From positions 327,490 to 391,489 of the forward strand of contig JAOLWQ010000001.1 of the NCBI GenBank assembly GCA_028342535.1: 64,000 nucleotides of DNA, given 5' to 3'. The notes under the pieces were generated by a model. It was not told the origin of the DNA, ran no database searches, and saw only the letters and a list, made by a program, of their open reading frames with translations. The stretch is from Methylophilaceae bacterium (GTDB lineage: Bacteria > Pseudomonadota > Gammaproteobacteria > Burkholderiales > Methylophilaceae). Both the position numbers and the translations under genes were made by a program. Shown in pieces: positions 30,665-41,133 of the stretch (its first letter is position 1; each line of letters opens with the position of its first letter).

Positions 30665-31311
30665 TACATTAATATAGGGTTAAAAAATTCTCTAGTACTA
30701 TTAATTTGATTAATTCGCTCTATCAGAATGTTTAACGCTGATTTATCTTCTAACAAGTCGATATTTTCATTGTTAATAATTAAAACTCTAGATTGATGAT
30801 TATTATGAAAGTAGTTACTGTAAGATTCTGCAATTTTCTCTAAATACTCAGTAGAAATTTTTTGTTCATATGGTATTTTTCTGTTTTCCACACGTTTCCT
30901 TAAAAGGTCAACAGGTGTTTGAAGATATATAACTAAGTCTGGAGTAGGGGTTTTAGGATGAAGGTAATTATAAATTTGTGTATAAAGTTTAAGCTCCTCA
31001 TTGTCTAAATTGAGATTAGCAAATATTGGATCCTTTTGAAGAAAAAAATCAGCAATTATTCCATTTCTAAAGAAATCTTGTTGGTTAAGCTCATTAATTT
31101 GCTCAGCCCTTTGAAAAAGAAAAAAAAGTTGAGTTGAAAGTGCGTAATGCTTCATATCTTCATAAAACTTTGGCAGAAAAGGATTTCTATCTGCTTTTTC
31201 AGAAAACATATTAGCTCCAAATTTATTAGATAAAAGTTTAGCTAAAGTTGATTTTCCAGACCCTATTGGCCCTTCAACAACTATATATGGGTATTTGTCA
31301 AAAATATTCAA
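30664..31311 (-). CDS. Deoxynucleoside kinase family protein
   Basis: VVEGPIGSGKSTLAKLL; dNK-type ERN/FL..DF motifs. Confidence 0.88.
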   Translation of the reverse strand: MNIFDKYPYIVVEGPIGSGKSTLAKLLSNKFGANMFSEKADRNPFLPKFYEDMKHYALSTQLFFLFQRAEQINELNQQDFFRNGIIADFFLQKDPIFANLNLDNEELKLYTQIYNYLHPKTPTPDLVIYLQTPVDLLRKRVENRKIPYEQKISTEYLEKIAESYSNYFHNNHQSRVLIINNENIDLLEDKSALNILIERINQINSTREFFNPILM

Positions 31312-31315
31312 ACTA

Positions 31316-31792
31316 TTAAATCCTAATAATATTTTCTGGAACTAGCTTATTTATTATATCTATTATTGCACCATGAGTCGGAATCACAATAGTTTCATCG
31401 ATATCTTTTAATGGCATTAATACAAAAAGTCTTTCGTGCATTCTTGGATGAGGAATAGTTAATTTTTTTTCATTTAAAACCAAACTATCATACAAGAGAA
31501 TGTCCAAATCTAAAGTTCTGGGACCATTTTTATCAATTCTAATTCTACCCGCGACACTTTCAATTATTAAAAGTTTATTAAGAAGTTCATAAGGCCCAAG
31601 ATCTGAATCAATTTTTATAACAGCATTGATAAAGTTAGGTTGATTTAGGATTCCTACTGGTGGAGTTTCATATAGATTTGATTCGTTTAAAATTTTAACT
31701 CCCACTATTTTTTTAATAGATAAGATTCCCTTTTTAACCTGTTCTTTTGGGTTTCCAAGATTACTTCCTAAAGCAATAAAAATATTACTCAT
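31316..31792 (-). CDS. folK: 2-amino-4-hydroxy-6-hydroxymethyldihydropteridine pyrophosphokinase
   Basis: ALGSNLGNP, YETPPVG, GPRTLDLDILLYD, IPHPRMHERLFVL. Confidence 0.96.
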   Translation of the reverse strand: MSNIFIALGSNLGNPKEQVKKGILSIKKIVGVKILNESNLYETPPVGILNQPNFINAVIKIDSDLGPYELLNKLLIIESVAGRIRIDKNGPRTLDLDILLYDSLVLNEKKLTIPHPRMHERLFVLMPLKDIDETIVIPTHGAIIDIINKLVPENIIRI

Positions 31793-33029
31793 TGTTTAGA
31801 TTTTTCTTGGTAATAATAAGCAAATCCTGATTCTCTTTATTTGATTCAATAAATTGGGTCCACCACAATCCTTCAGATTTTGAAATTTCTAAAGATTGAC
31901 ATCGGAGTAATAAAAAGTCGTATGAAGCTCTAAACCTTGGATGACTTAAAAGCCTGTATATTTTTTTTGATGATGTGCTATTAAATCTTGGTTGAAGCCT
32001 CCAAATCTCACTCATCGTGATGGCAAATCTTTTTTGTACTGGAAAAATTCTTGCTTGTTTCTGAAGTACATCATCAATTGCTTTATTTAGAGCTAAAGAT
32101 GGGTGGGGGAAATTTTTTTTATACTTCTTACTCAACTCACGAACATCTTTCCATAAAAAAACCGCTAATAAGAATCCTGGGTTTATAGATTGATGATTTT
32201 TAATTCTTAGATCGGTGTTTTTAAGACCTTGTAATAGAAAATTATTGAAATCTTTATTATTATTTTCTAAAGATGGAAAATAAATATTACTTAAATTATG
32301 TTTCTTAAAAAGGACCATACTTTCTTGGGCATGGCCTGTTAAAAAAAATTTCATAATCTCATCAAACAAGCGAGAGTAAGGAACAGACTTAAGAAGATTA
32401 ATAGAATTTTTAATTTCACTTACAGATTCACTATGAATCTCCATTTTTAATTTTGCTGCGAAACGAATAGCCCTCAAAATTCGAATTGGGTCTTCTTTAT
32501 ATCGTAACTTAGGCTTTCCAATAAGACGTAATTGATTATCCTGGATATCTCTTATTCCATCGTAGAAATCAATTATATTTTTATCTTCAACATCGTAATA
32601 AAGCGCATTAATAGTAAAATCTCTTCTTTCAGCATCTTCCTTAATGGATCCGTACTCATTATCTTTTAAAACTCCATTCGACATTTTTATTTTCTCACGA
32701 GGCTTTGCTCTGAATGTCGAGACCTCGATAATCTCACGACCATAAATTACGTGAACAAGTTTAAACCTTCTTCCAATAATTCTTGATCTCTTAAAAATTG
32801 ATCTTACTTGCTCTGGGGTAGCATTAGTAGCAATATCAAAGTCTTTTGGCTTGTAGCCCATCAAAATATCACGCACTGCTCCACCCACTATAAAAGCATG
32901 AAAGTTATTTTTTTTAAGTATTGTGAGAGTATCTAAAGCTGAATTACTTATTAACGCATGATTAATTTTTTTTAACTTAAAAAATGAATAAATTTTTTTT
33001 TGAAAGACCTGCAGAAGATTACTATTCAT
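31785..33029 (-). CDS. pcnB: Poly(A) polymerase I
   Basis: AFIVGGAVRDILMGYKPKDFDIATNATPEQV; RRDFTINALYYD; long C-terminus. Confidence 0.93.
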   Translation of the reverse strand: MNSNLLQVFQKKIYSFFKLKKINHALISNSALDTLTILKKNNFHAFIVGGAVRDILMGYKPKDFDIATNATPEQVRSIFKRSRIIGRRFKLVHVIYGREIIEVSTFRAKPREKIKMSNGVLKDNEYGSIKEDAERRDFTINALYYDVEDKNIIDFYDGIRDIQDNQLRLIGKPKLRYKEDPIRILRAIRFAAKLKMEIHSESVSEIKNSINLLKSVPYSRLFDEIMKFFLTGHAQESMVLFKKHNLSNIYFPSLENNNKDFNNFLLQGLKNTDLRIKNHQSINPGFLLAVFLWKDVRELSKKYKKNFPHPSLALNKAIDDVLQKQARIFPVQKRFAITMSEIWRLQPRFNSTSSKKIYRLLSHPRFRASYDFLLLRCQSLEISKSEGLWWTQFIESNKENQDLLIITKKNLNNE

Positions 33030-33041
33030 GAATTGTGACTA

Positions 33042-33587
33042 TTAGATATCTTTTTTCCAAAACACATCATTGAAATGATTAATTTTGTTTAAAAATCTAG
33101 CTAATACGAAGAGCATATCAGATAGACGATTAATATATTTAAGAGATGCTTCATTTACTTTATCAGTTTGGGCTAAGTTAAATAAATTTCTCTCAACCCT
33201 CCTGCAAACCGTTCTTGCTAGATGACAATATGAAGAGGCCTTAGAGCCACCAGGTAAAATAAATTCTTTTAATGACTCTAATTCATCATTCATAGCATCA
33301 AGCTTATTTTCAAGGAAATCAATTTTCTCATCATTTATTTTTATATGATTTGGTATAGATAATTCCCCACCAATATCAAATAAATCATGCTGCACTTTCT
33401 CAAGAATAATTTTCTTATCATCTGGTAATTTTTCTGTGAGAAGGATTCCAATAATTGAGTTTAATTCATCAATATTGCCTAAAGACTCAATGCGAGCATG
33501 AAATTTATCTACTCGAGATCCATCAGCAAGGCCAGTTTTCCCCTGGTCGCCAGTACGTGTATATATTTTTGTTAGCCTATTTGCCAT
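33042..33587 (-). CDS. Cob(I)yrinic acid a,c-diamide adenosyltransferase (PduO type)
   Basis: KIYTRTGDQGKTGLADGSRV; HLARTVCRRVER; RLSDMLFVLAR. Confidence 0.93.
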   Translation of the reverse strand: MANRLTKIYTRTGDQGKTGLADGSRVDKFHARIESLGNIDELNSIIGILLTEKLPDDKKIILEKVQHDLFDIGGELSIPNHIKINDEKIDFLENKLDAMNDELESLKEFILPGGSKASSYCHLARTVCRRVERNLFNLAQTDKVNEASLKYINRLSDMLFVLARFLNKINHFNDVFWKKDI

Positions 33588-33657
33588 AATTTACCATTTT
33601 AATATTCTACATTAACCTACTTTATTTTTTATTTTTATCTCTATAATTAGCAATACA

Positions 33658-34461
33658 ATGAAAAATACACAACCAATTGGAATTTTTGACTCTGGAGTAG
33701 GTGGGATATCTGTTATGTCTCATATTCAAAGCTTACTTCCTAATGAAAGTTTAGCTTATGTTGCCGATTCTTTATTTGCACCTTATGGATTAAAAAGTAA
33801 AGATGTGATTTTAGAAAGATCTAAAACTGCTATTGATTACTTAATTAAAAAGCAATCTTCAAAGTTAATTGTAGTGGCTTGCAATACTGCCACTGCTGCA
33901 GCTATTCAAGAACTTCGTCATATATATGAAATTCCAATTATAGGCATGGAGCCTGCAATAAAGCCTGCTACTAAAGCCACTATTTGCAAAAAAGTTGGAA
34001 TCTTAGCAACGAATGGCACATTAGAAAGTGCAAAATTTTCTGCATTACTAGAAACTTATTCAGGAGAAATTGATTTTCATACGCAACCTTGCCCAGGGCT
34101 AGTTGAGCTTATAGAGCAAGGAAAAATTAATGATTTATCTATAAATATATTGATTCAAAAGTATCTAGACCCGCTGATTGAAAAAAAAGTTGATACTATT
34201 GTTTTAGGATGTACACATTATATTTTTATTCGTAAGCTGATTAAAAATCAAATGGGAGCTAATGTAAGAATAATCGATACTGGTTTAGCTGTTGCTAAAC
34301 AGGTAAAAAGTGAATTAGAAAAGTTTTCATTAACAAATAAAACAAATGAAAAATATTATTCAATATTCACTAATAGTCAAAACTTGAAAATGGAAGAGAT
34401 AATTAGGTCTATGACTACAAATTTAGATTTTAATTACAGCTATCATAGTAATTGGAATTAA
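33658..34461 (+). CDS. murI: Glutamate racemase
   Basis: IGIFDSGVGGISV, VACNTATAAA, VLGCTHY. Confidence 0.96.
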   Translation: MKNTQPIGIFDSGVGGISVMSHIQSLLPNESLAYVADSLFAPYGLKSKDVILERSKTAIDYLIKKQSSKLIVVACNTATAAAIQELRHIYEIPIIGMEPAIKPATKATICKKVGILATNGTLESAKFSALLETYSGEIDFHTQPCPGLVELIEQGKINDLSINILIQKYLDPLIEKKVDTIVLGCTHYIFIRKLIKNQMGANVRIIDTGLAVAKQVKSELEKFSLTNKTNEKYYSIFTNSQNLKMEEIIRSMTTNLDFNYSYHSNWN

Positions 34462-34482
34462 TTTTTTATATCTTGATTGCTT

Positions 34483-35418
34483 TTAATCAATATAACTTAA
34501 CCAATGCTCGTAATCGGGATTATCCCCTTTAACCGTATCAAAATATATTGTTTGTATTTTTGAAGTTAAGGGACCTTTTATACCTTTTCCGATAAGCCTT
34601 CCATCAAGCTCCTTGATAGGGGTAACTTCCGCAGCAGTTCCAGTAAAAAAAGCTTCATCAGCAGTGTATACCTCATCACGAGTGATACTTTTTTCATTTA
34701 CTTTAACATTTAACCCTTTGGCTATTGTCATGACTGTATCTCTTGTAATACCTTCCAAAGCGCTAGTTAATGTTGGTGTTATTAGCACACCATTCTTAAC
34801 TATAAAAATATTTTCCCCAGTTCCCTCAGCAATAAAGCCTTGGGTATCTAATAATAATGCCTCGTCATAACCATCGTTAGTTGCTTCTTGGTGCGCTAAT
34901 ATAGAATTCATATAATTCCCATTAGCTTTAGCTTTTGTCATTGTGCTATTTACATGATGTCTAGACAAAGAAGATGTTTTAACCTTGATTCCAGAATCAA
35001 GAGCTTCTTGACCCATATAAGCTCCCCAACTCCATGCGGCGACTATTACATTAGTAGATAATTCTTTTGCAGAAATACCCATTGCTTCGGCCCCATAAAA
35101 CGCCATAGGTCTTATATAGCCAGACTTTAAATTATTCTTACTAATTGAATCTTTATGAGCCTGATTTATTTGAGCGGGAGTAAAAGGTATTTTTATCCCT
35201 ACTATATGGGCAGAATTAAATAATCTTTTTGTATGATCCTCTAATCTAAAGATAGCAGGACCTTTTTTTGTTTCGTAAGCTCTTACACCTTCAAAAACAC
35301 CCAAACCATAGTGAAGGGTATGAGTAAGTACATGTGTATTTGCTTCACGCCAAGGCACAAATTTATCATTAAACCAGATAAACCCATCACGATCTTCCAT
35401 TGTCTGTGGTATTGCCAT
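34483..35418 (-). CDS. ilvE: Branched-chain amino acid aminotransferase
   Basis: HYGLGVFEGVRAY, EALLLDTQGFIAEGTGENIFIV. Confidence 0.95.
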   Translation of the reverse strand: MAIPQTMEDRDGFIWFNDKFVPWREANTHVLTHTLHYGLGVFEGVRAYETKKGPAIFRLEDHTKRLFNSAHIVGIKIPFTPAQINQAHKDSISKNNLKSGYIRPMAFYGAEAMGISAKELSTNVIVAAWSWGAYMGQEALDSGIKVKTSSLSRHHVNSTMTKAKANGNYMNSILAHQEATNDGYDEALLLDTQGFIAEGTGENIFIVKNGVLITPTLTSALEGITRDTVMTIAKGLNVKVNEKSITRDEVYTADEAFFTGTAAEVTPIKELDGRLIGKGIKGPLTSKIQTIYFDTVKGDNPDYEHWLSYID

Positions 35419-35524
35419 AATGCCCCTTTAAACTTTTAATAAATTTCTTTGTTCTATCTCAGAATATCTTAAATGACTCTTAGTTAGCATGATAAAATGA
35501 ATTATAACTTTTAAGAAACTATAC

Positions 35525-36091
35525 ATGAATAAATTTTTTGTTATTTTACTACTATTATCAACTTTATTGTCTTGTTCGGACAATAATTTAATTTTTAATG
35601 GGTCAAATTTAACAGAGGCCAAATTCAATTCTTATTTTGAACTAACTTCACACAAGGGCGAAAAAAAAACTACAAAAGATTTTAAGGGAAAAGTTGTTGC
35701 AATTTTTTTTGGGTTTGCTAGTTGTCCTGATATATGCCCTACGACGATGATTGAGCTTAAAAATATTAAATCTCAACTGGGTAAGAATTCAGATAAATTG
35801 GAAGTTTTATTTGTTTCACTTGATCCTGAGAGAGATACACAAGAGTTATTAAGTGCATTTATACCCTCTTTCGATTCTTCATTTATTGGCCTTACTGGCA
35901 GTATAGAAAATATTGAAAAAATTACACAACAATTTAAAGTTTATAGGAAAAAAGTTATACAAGGTGATTCCTATACGATTGATCATTCCTCCGGTATATA
36001 TTTGCTTGATAAAGAGGGTATGATCAGGGTTCGTCATCCTTATGGTTCAGAGATTCAATTAATCGTTGAGGATATTGAAAAGCTGATTTAA
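35525..36091 (+). CDS. SCO1/SenC family copper chaperone-like lipoprotein
   Basis: Lipobox LLSC; GFASCPDICPTTM; DPERDT; IDHSSGIYLLD. Confidence 0.92.
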   Translation: MNKFFVILLLLSTLLSCSDNNLIFNGSNLTEAKFNSYFELTSHKGEKKTTKDFKGKVVAIFFGFASCPDICPTTMIELKNIKSQLGKNSDKLEVLFVSLDPERDTQELLSAFIPSFDSSFIGLTGSIENIEKITQQFKVYRKKVIQGDSYTIDHSSGIYLLDKEGMIRVRHPYGSEIQLIVEDIEKLI

Positions 36092-36804
36092 TCTATTCTA
36101 TAGAGCCTAAATCCATTTTCTTTTAAGTACAGCTCTGCTTCCTTGTAATTTGGAAATAATAATTGGACTTGCTGCCAGAAATCACTTGAATGATTCATAA
36201 ATTTTAAGTGAGATAATTCGTGGCAAATTACATAATCAATTACATATTTAGGAGCTTGAATTAATCGCCAGTTTAGCCTTACCTCTCTTCTAGAATTACA
36301 AGTTCCCCATCTGGTTTTTGCATTTGATATCAATGTTGCTTGTACTTTTAAATTATTTTTATTACAGAGATCCTCAACTCTTTTGGAAAAATATTCAAGA
36401 GCATATTTCTTTACCCAAGCAATAAAAAATTTTTTTAATTTAGGTTTGTCTGATAAATTTTTAAAGCTTATAAAGCATTGATCATTCTTAATATATATAT
36501 TATTAACCCCTATTTTTAATATAATTAATATTTGTTTATTAAAAATTTTAAATATTTCACCATTACCAATCTTAAAAGGTTCTTCATTTTGAATAGTGAG
36601 TAATAATTTTTTTTGAATCCATTTTGATTTTTTTTGAAGTAATTGATGAATTTTGTAGTTTGTCATTAAGATTGGAGCATTAACAATAAGGCCTTTCGGT
36701 GTAATCTTTAAACTTATGGTGCGGCGATATTTTTTTATCAATTCATAGGTAATACATGAACCATCTTGCAGTTTTAATTGCTTAGTCCCAGATAGATTAA
36801 ACAT
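36088..36804 (-). CDS. YgjP/WLM-type metallopeptidase (DUF45)
   Basis: HELSHLKFMNHSSDFW zinc motif; RWGTCNSRREVRLNWRLI. Confidence 0.9.
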   Translation of the reverse strand: MFNLSGTKQLKLQDGSCITYELIKKYRRTISLKITPKGLIVNAPILMTNYKIHQLLQKKSKWIQKKLLLTIQNEEPFKIGNGEIFKIFNKQILIILKIGVNNIYIKNDQCFISFKNLSDKPKLKKFFIAWVKKYALEYFSKRVEDLCNKNNLKVQATLISNAKTRWGTCNSRREVRLNWRLIQAPKYVIDYVICHELSHLKFMNHSSDFWQQVQLLFPNYKEAELYLKENGFRLYRID

Positions 36805-37504
36805 TTATTTTTACCATCTCTGATTCTATCCAGTCTTTAGCAATTTTATTTGCCTCTCCTGATGAAATATTAGATGTATCAATAGCTAAACCTATTGATA
36901 CTGTAATTTCTCCTGGATATTTAATGAGTGAATTTTTAGGCCAAAAAGATCCAGCATTATGTGCAACTGGAATAATATTTATTTTAGCTTTCTTCGCTAA
37001 CCATGCACCACCAATATGATACTTACCAATTTCTTTCGGTTTGATTCTAGTACCTTCTGGAAAAATAATAATACAAAATCCTTTACTTATTCTATCAACA
37101 CCCTGTTTCAACATTTGTCCTAAAGCCTTTTTTCCTGCTTTTCTATTTATGGCGATAGGAGATGTCATAGCTAATCCCCAACCAAAAAAAGGAATCCACA
37201 ACAGTTCTCTTTTAAGAACCCAAACTTGAGGCGGAAAAATTTTCTGAAAAGCAAGGGTTTCCCATGCTGACTGATGTTTGGATAAAACCATAAATGGTTT
37301 TTTAGGTATATTCTCAAGCCCATTCACTTTAAAATTTATATTACAAGAAATCTTCAGCCATAATAATATTGTTTTAGCCCATAAAGAAATAAATTTATAG
37401 CGAGCAATTGCCGATAATGGAAAAGTTAAAATTGAAAGAATTGTGAAGGGAATAGTGAAAGCCCACACGCCTAGTTGAAAAATTAAAGATCTTAATAAAA
37501 TCAT
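36797..37504 (-). CDS. Lysophospholipid acyltransferase (PlsC family)
   Basis: SKHQSAWET (HX4E variant), FPEGTR. Confidence 0.88.
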   Translation of the reverse strand: MILLRSLIFQLGVWAFTIPFTILSILTFPLSAIARYKFISLWAKTILLWLKISCNINFKVNGLENIPKKPFMVLSKHQSAWETLAFQKIFPPQVWVLKRELLWIPFFGWGLAMTSPIAINRKAGKKALGQMLKQGVDRISKGFCIIIFPEGTRIKPKEIGKYHIGGAWLAKKAKINIIPVAHNAGSFWPKNSLIKYPGEITVSIGLAIDTSNISSGEANKIAKDWIESEMVKINV

Positions 37505-38041
37505 TTATTTCTTTAAAATCTTTTCAACTGCTTGTGAAAGATTATTAAATACCCATGTATTTTTTGGGTAAGAGTTATTTACAAAAGTTTCTTCCCCTTT
37601 TCCAGTTTTAACTAAGATTGGTTGAGCACCAACAGATTGATAAGCTTCTAAATCTCGTGATGCATCACCTATTGCAGGAATATTTTTTAAGTTGGTATCA
37701 AAACGAGCACTTATTTCTTCTAGCATTCCAGATTTAGGTTTTCGACATTTACAATTTGCATCTTCAGTATGTGGACAATAAAAAATCGCATCAATATGCC
37801 CCCCAACTTGGGCTAGCAAATCCAGCATTTTTTTATTGATTGAATTCATTGTTTCGATATCAAATAAGCCTCTACCTATTCCTGATTGGTTAGTTGCAAT
37901 GATAACGCTGAACCCATGTTGATTTAATCTTGCAATTGATTCTAGGCTGTCTGGAATAGGAATCCATTCATTTGGGTTCTTAATGAAATCTACACTGTCT
38001 TGATTAATTACCCCGTCTCTATCTAAGATAACAAGTTTCAT
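37505..38041 (-). CDS. gmhB: D-glycero-beta-D-manno-heptose 1,7-bisphosphate 7-phosphatase
   Basis: ILDRDGVINQDS, IIATNQSGIGRG, CPH..CKCRKPKSGML. Confidence 0.93.
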   Translation of the reverse strand: MKLVILDRDGVINQDSVDFIKNPNEWIPIPDSLESIARLNQHGFSVIIATNQSGIGRGLFDIETMNSINKKMLDLLAQVGGHIDAIFYCPHTEDANCKCRKPKSGMLEEISARFDTNLKNIPAIGDASRDLEAYQSVGAQPILVKTGKGEETFVNNSYPKNTWVFNNLSQAVEKILKK

Positions 38042-38043
38042 TT

Positions 38044-40134
38044 CTAATTAGCCAATTTTGAAATATCTGCCACACTATTTAAAGAGATGTGTAAGTGTTT
38101 TAATAAATTATGCCTATTTATTTTTATTCTTTCACTTTCAGAGTTAACCATAACATTCTCAAAAAATTCATCAATAGGATTTTTTAAATCAACTAAAGAG
38201 TTTAATGCGCCGATAAAGTCTTTCTTTCCTAGACCTTCCTTGATTAAAGGGTTAAGTTTGGTTATAACTTTGAAAAGTTGGATTTCTTCAGCTTCCTTTA
38301 AAAGTGACTCATCAACGTTACCAATTGACCCAGTATATTTTTTAAGTATGTTCGAAACCCTTTTATTTGCAGAAGCAAGATCTTTAGATTGCTCTAGGGT
38401 ACTAAATTTTTTAATAGCTTCTAGTTTCTTAATAATATCGTTTAGACGCTGCGGTTTTAAAGATATAACAGCATCAATTTCATTTGATGAGAAATTTTTA
38501 TCTTTCAGATAGTTTGATAATCTTTCATAAATAAATTCTTTTAAAATATTCATTGAATCTTTTTTGTCTTTTGGGCTATGTTTATCAATTAAGTTTGAGA
38601 AATTAAGTGAAATATTTTTCTCTATAAGTATGCGTATTAAGCCAATAGCATTTCTTCTTAAACTAAATGGATCTTTATCTCCAGTTGGTTGTTCATTGAT
38701 GGAAAATAATCCAATTAGAGTTTCAAATTTTTCCGCTAAAGCAGCATAGTCACCAAATAAATTTCTTGGTAATGAGTCTCCTGAAAATTTTGGTTTGTAA
38801 TGATCTTCGATCGCCGAAGCTATGTCCCGAAATTGAATATCTTCAGAAGCATATATTGCCCCCATAACTCCTTGAAGCGCTGGAAATTCACCGACCATAA
38901 GACTTAAAAGATCGGCCTTGGATATTAAGGCAAATTCTTTGTAATCAATATTTGATTTAAAATCGAGCTCCTTTGCGATATATTTTAATATCGTACCAAC
39001 TCTACCAGCCCTTTCTTCTTGAGTGCCTAATTTATTATGATAAACAATTGAGTTAAGCCTCTTTGAGAGAGACTTAAGAGACTGTTTTTTGTCTTGTTCA
39101 AAAAAGAATCCAGCATCAGCGAGTCTAGGCCTAATAACTTTTTCATTACCTTGTATTATATTTATTGGATCATTTGGCGTTAGATTTGAAACTATTATAA
39201 AGTGATTTGTAAGCTGATTATTTTTATCAAACAATGGAAAATACTTTTGATTTACTTTCATAGTTAAAATAAGGCATTCTTGAGGAATCTTTAGAAATTT
39301 CTCCTCAAATGAGCCAATTAATATATTTGGCATCTCAACCAATGCAGTAACTTCATTCAATAAAGATTCATCGTCAATTATGTGAAATTCCTCTTTAAAT
39401 GATTTAGTAGCTAAAATAATATCAGTATAAATTTTTTCTTTTCTTTGATTAAAGTTTGCAATAACTCCACCTATATCTAATAATATTTTTTCATAGTTAT
39501 CAGCATGATCAATATTTAAAAGCTTCTCTTTAGATTCAAATCGATGCCCAAAAGATTTGTTATTTGCTTCAAAACCAAGGAAAGATACTTTTAATATTTT
39601 TTCCCCATGAAGTATAAGTAAATTTTTTATAGGCCTTACAAAATTTACAGAACTCCACCCATCCGCTAACTGATAAGACATCATTTTTTTAATTGGCAAC
39701 TGATTAATACAATTATTAATTATTTGAGACAATATATCTTCAAGATTTATACCAGCAATATTCTTTTCAATATATAAAATTGTCTGACCTTTCTCATCTT
39801 TTCTTTTTATTCTTGTTATTGCTTCATCAGATTCATTCAGGGACTGTAGTTTTTTGGATAAGGCTTGTGAACACTGGCCTTTTGCATCAAATCCAATTTT
39901 TTCCGGCATAAGTTTGATTAATTTCTTTTTATCATCACTCCTATCCGCAACATTCAATATTTTGACCCCAAGTCTCCTTGGTGTTGAAAAAACTCTCATA
40001 TCAGAATTTTTGACTAGATTTTTTTCTTGTAATTCTTGTGTAATTAATTGACCAAATTTTTCACCTAGCTCTTTAAGTGAATTCGGTGGTAATTCTTCAG
40101 TTATAAATTCTATAAGTAGTGTATTTAATTTCAA
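38044..40134 (-). CDS. glyS: Glycyl-tRNA synthetase beta subunit
   Basis: [47 protein letters not shown]. Confidence 0.96.
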   Translation of the reverse strand: MKLNTLLIEFITEELPPNSLKELGEKFGQLITQELQEKNLVKNSDMRVFSTPRRLGVKILNVADRSDDKKKLIKLMPEKIGFDAKGQCSQALSKKLQSLNESDEAITRIKRKDEKGQTILYIEKNIAGINLEDILSQIINNCINQLPIKKMMSYQLADGWSSVNFVRPIKNLLILHGEKILKVSFLGFEANNKSFGHRFESKEKLLNIDHADNYEKILLDIGGVIANFNQRKEKIYTDIILATKSFKEEFHIIDDESLLNEVTALVEMPNILIGSFEEKFLKIPQECLILTMKVNQKYFPLFDKNNQLTNHFIIVSNLTPNDPINIIQGNEKVIRPRLADAGFFFEQDKKQSLKSLSKRLNSIVYHNKLGTQEERAGRVGTILKYIAKELDFKSNIDYKEFALISKADLLSLMVGEFPALQGVMGAIYASEDIQFRDIASAIEDHYKPKFSGDSLPRNLFGDYAALAEKFETLIGLFSINEQPTGDKDPFSLRRNAIGLIRILIEKNISLNFSNLIDKHSPKDKKDSMNILKEFIYERLSNYLKDKNFSSNEIDAVISLKPQRLNDIIKKLEAIKKFSTLEQSKDLASANKRVSNILKKYTGSIGNVDESLLKEAEEIQLFKVITKLNPLIKEGLGKKDFIGALNSLVDLKNPIDEFFENVMVNSESERIKINRHNLLKHLHISLNSVADISKLAN

Positions 40135-41057
40135 CTTTTATCTCTTTTAGAATTTAAAGCTGCAATAACTTCTTCCGCCCGCTTTGAGTCTGCAAGAGGA
40201 AATCCTAATTTTTTTCTACTTTCTAAATAAGAATTAGCTACTAAACGCGAAATAGTTCTAATTCGACCAATATAATCAGCTCTTTCAGTTACGCTGATGA
40301 CTCCTCTAGCATCAAGTAAGTTGAATGTATGTGCTGCTTTTAACACTTGTTCGTAAGCAGGAAGTGCTAGGTTATTTTTAACTAAATAGACTGCCTGTTT
40401 CTCATGGGATGTAAAAGCAGTTAGCAGAAATTTTGAATCACTGTGTTCAAAGTTATAGGCACTTTGTTCAATTTCGTTTTGAAGAAAAACATCTCCATAT
40501 TTTAAATCTTTAGTCCACTTTATGTTGTAAATACTATCAACATCTTGAATATACATTGCTATTCTTTCCAAGCCATAAGTAATTTCGCCTGTAATGGGCT
40601 TACAAGCAATACCCCCTACTTGTTGAAAATAAGTAAACTGAGTAACCTCCATACCATTAAGCCAAACTTCCCAGCCCAAACCCCATGCACCTAAAGTAGG
40701 ATTCTCCCAGTTATCTTCCACTAATCTGACATCGTTTTTTTTGAGATCAAATCCAAGATTTTCTAGAGATTTCATGTACAAATCAACTATATTCTCTGGT
40801 GATGGTTTTAGCGCAACTTGAAATTGATAGTAATGTTGAAGTCTATTCGGATTCTCGCCATACCGTCCATCCTTTGGTCTTCTGCTAGGTTGAACATAAG
40901 CAGCTTTCCATGGCTCTGGACCAATAGATCTAAGAAAAGTTGCCGTATGAGAGGTTCCAGCACCAACTTCCATATCATATGGTTGAATTATGGCACACCC
41001 ATTTTTACTCCAATATTCTTGAAGATTAAAAATAATTTCTTGAAAAGTTAGTATCAT
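40131..41057 (-). CDS. glyQ: Glycyl-tRNA synthetase alpha subunit
   Basis: [34 protein letters not shown]. Confidence 0.97.
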   Translation of the reverse strand: MILTFQEIIFNLQEYWSKNGCAIIQPYDMEVGAGTSHTATFLRSIGPEPWKAAYVQPSRRPKDGRYGENPNRLQHYYQFQVALKPSPENIVDLYMKSLENLGFDLKKNDVRLVEDNWENPTLGAWGLGWEVWLNGMEVTQFTYFQQVGGIACKPITGEITYGLERIAMYIQDVDSIYNIKWTKDLKYGDVFLQNEIEQSAYNFEHSDSKFLLTAFTSHEKQAVYLVKNNLALPAYEQVLKAAHTFNLLDARGVISVTERADYIGRIRTISRLVANSYLESRKKLGFPLADSKRAEEVIAALNSKRDKS

Positions 41058-41133
41058 ATTTTATTTATTTAATTAAGTTTACATTTTACTATTTTTTTAA
41101 AACACATTAAAGAATAAGGTATCAACCAAATTT

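Noticed and set aside
36797-37504. HX4E instead of HX4D in the second PlsC-type acyltransferase
   Set aside because: Appears to be a known betaproteobacterial variant; not novel on its own
38087-38512. 141-aa plus-strand ORF
   Set aside because: Antisense to glyS, no support
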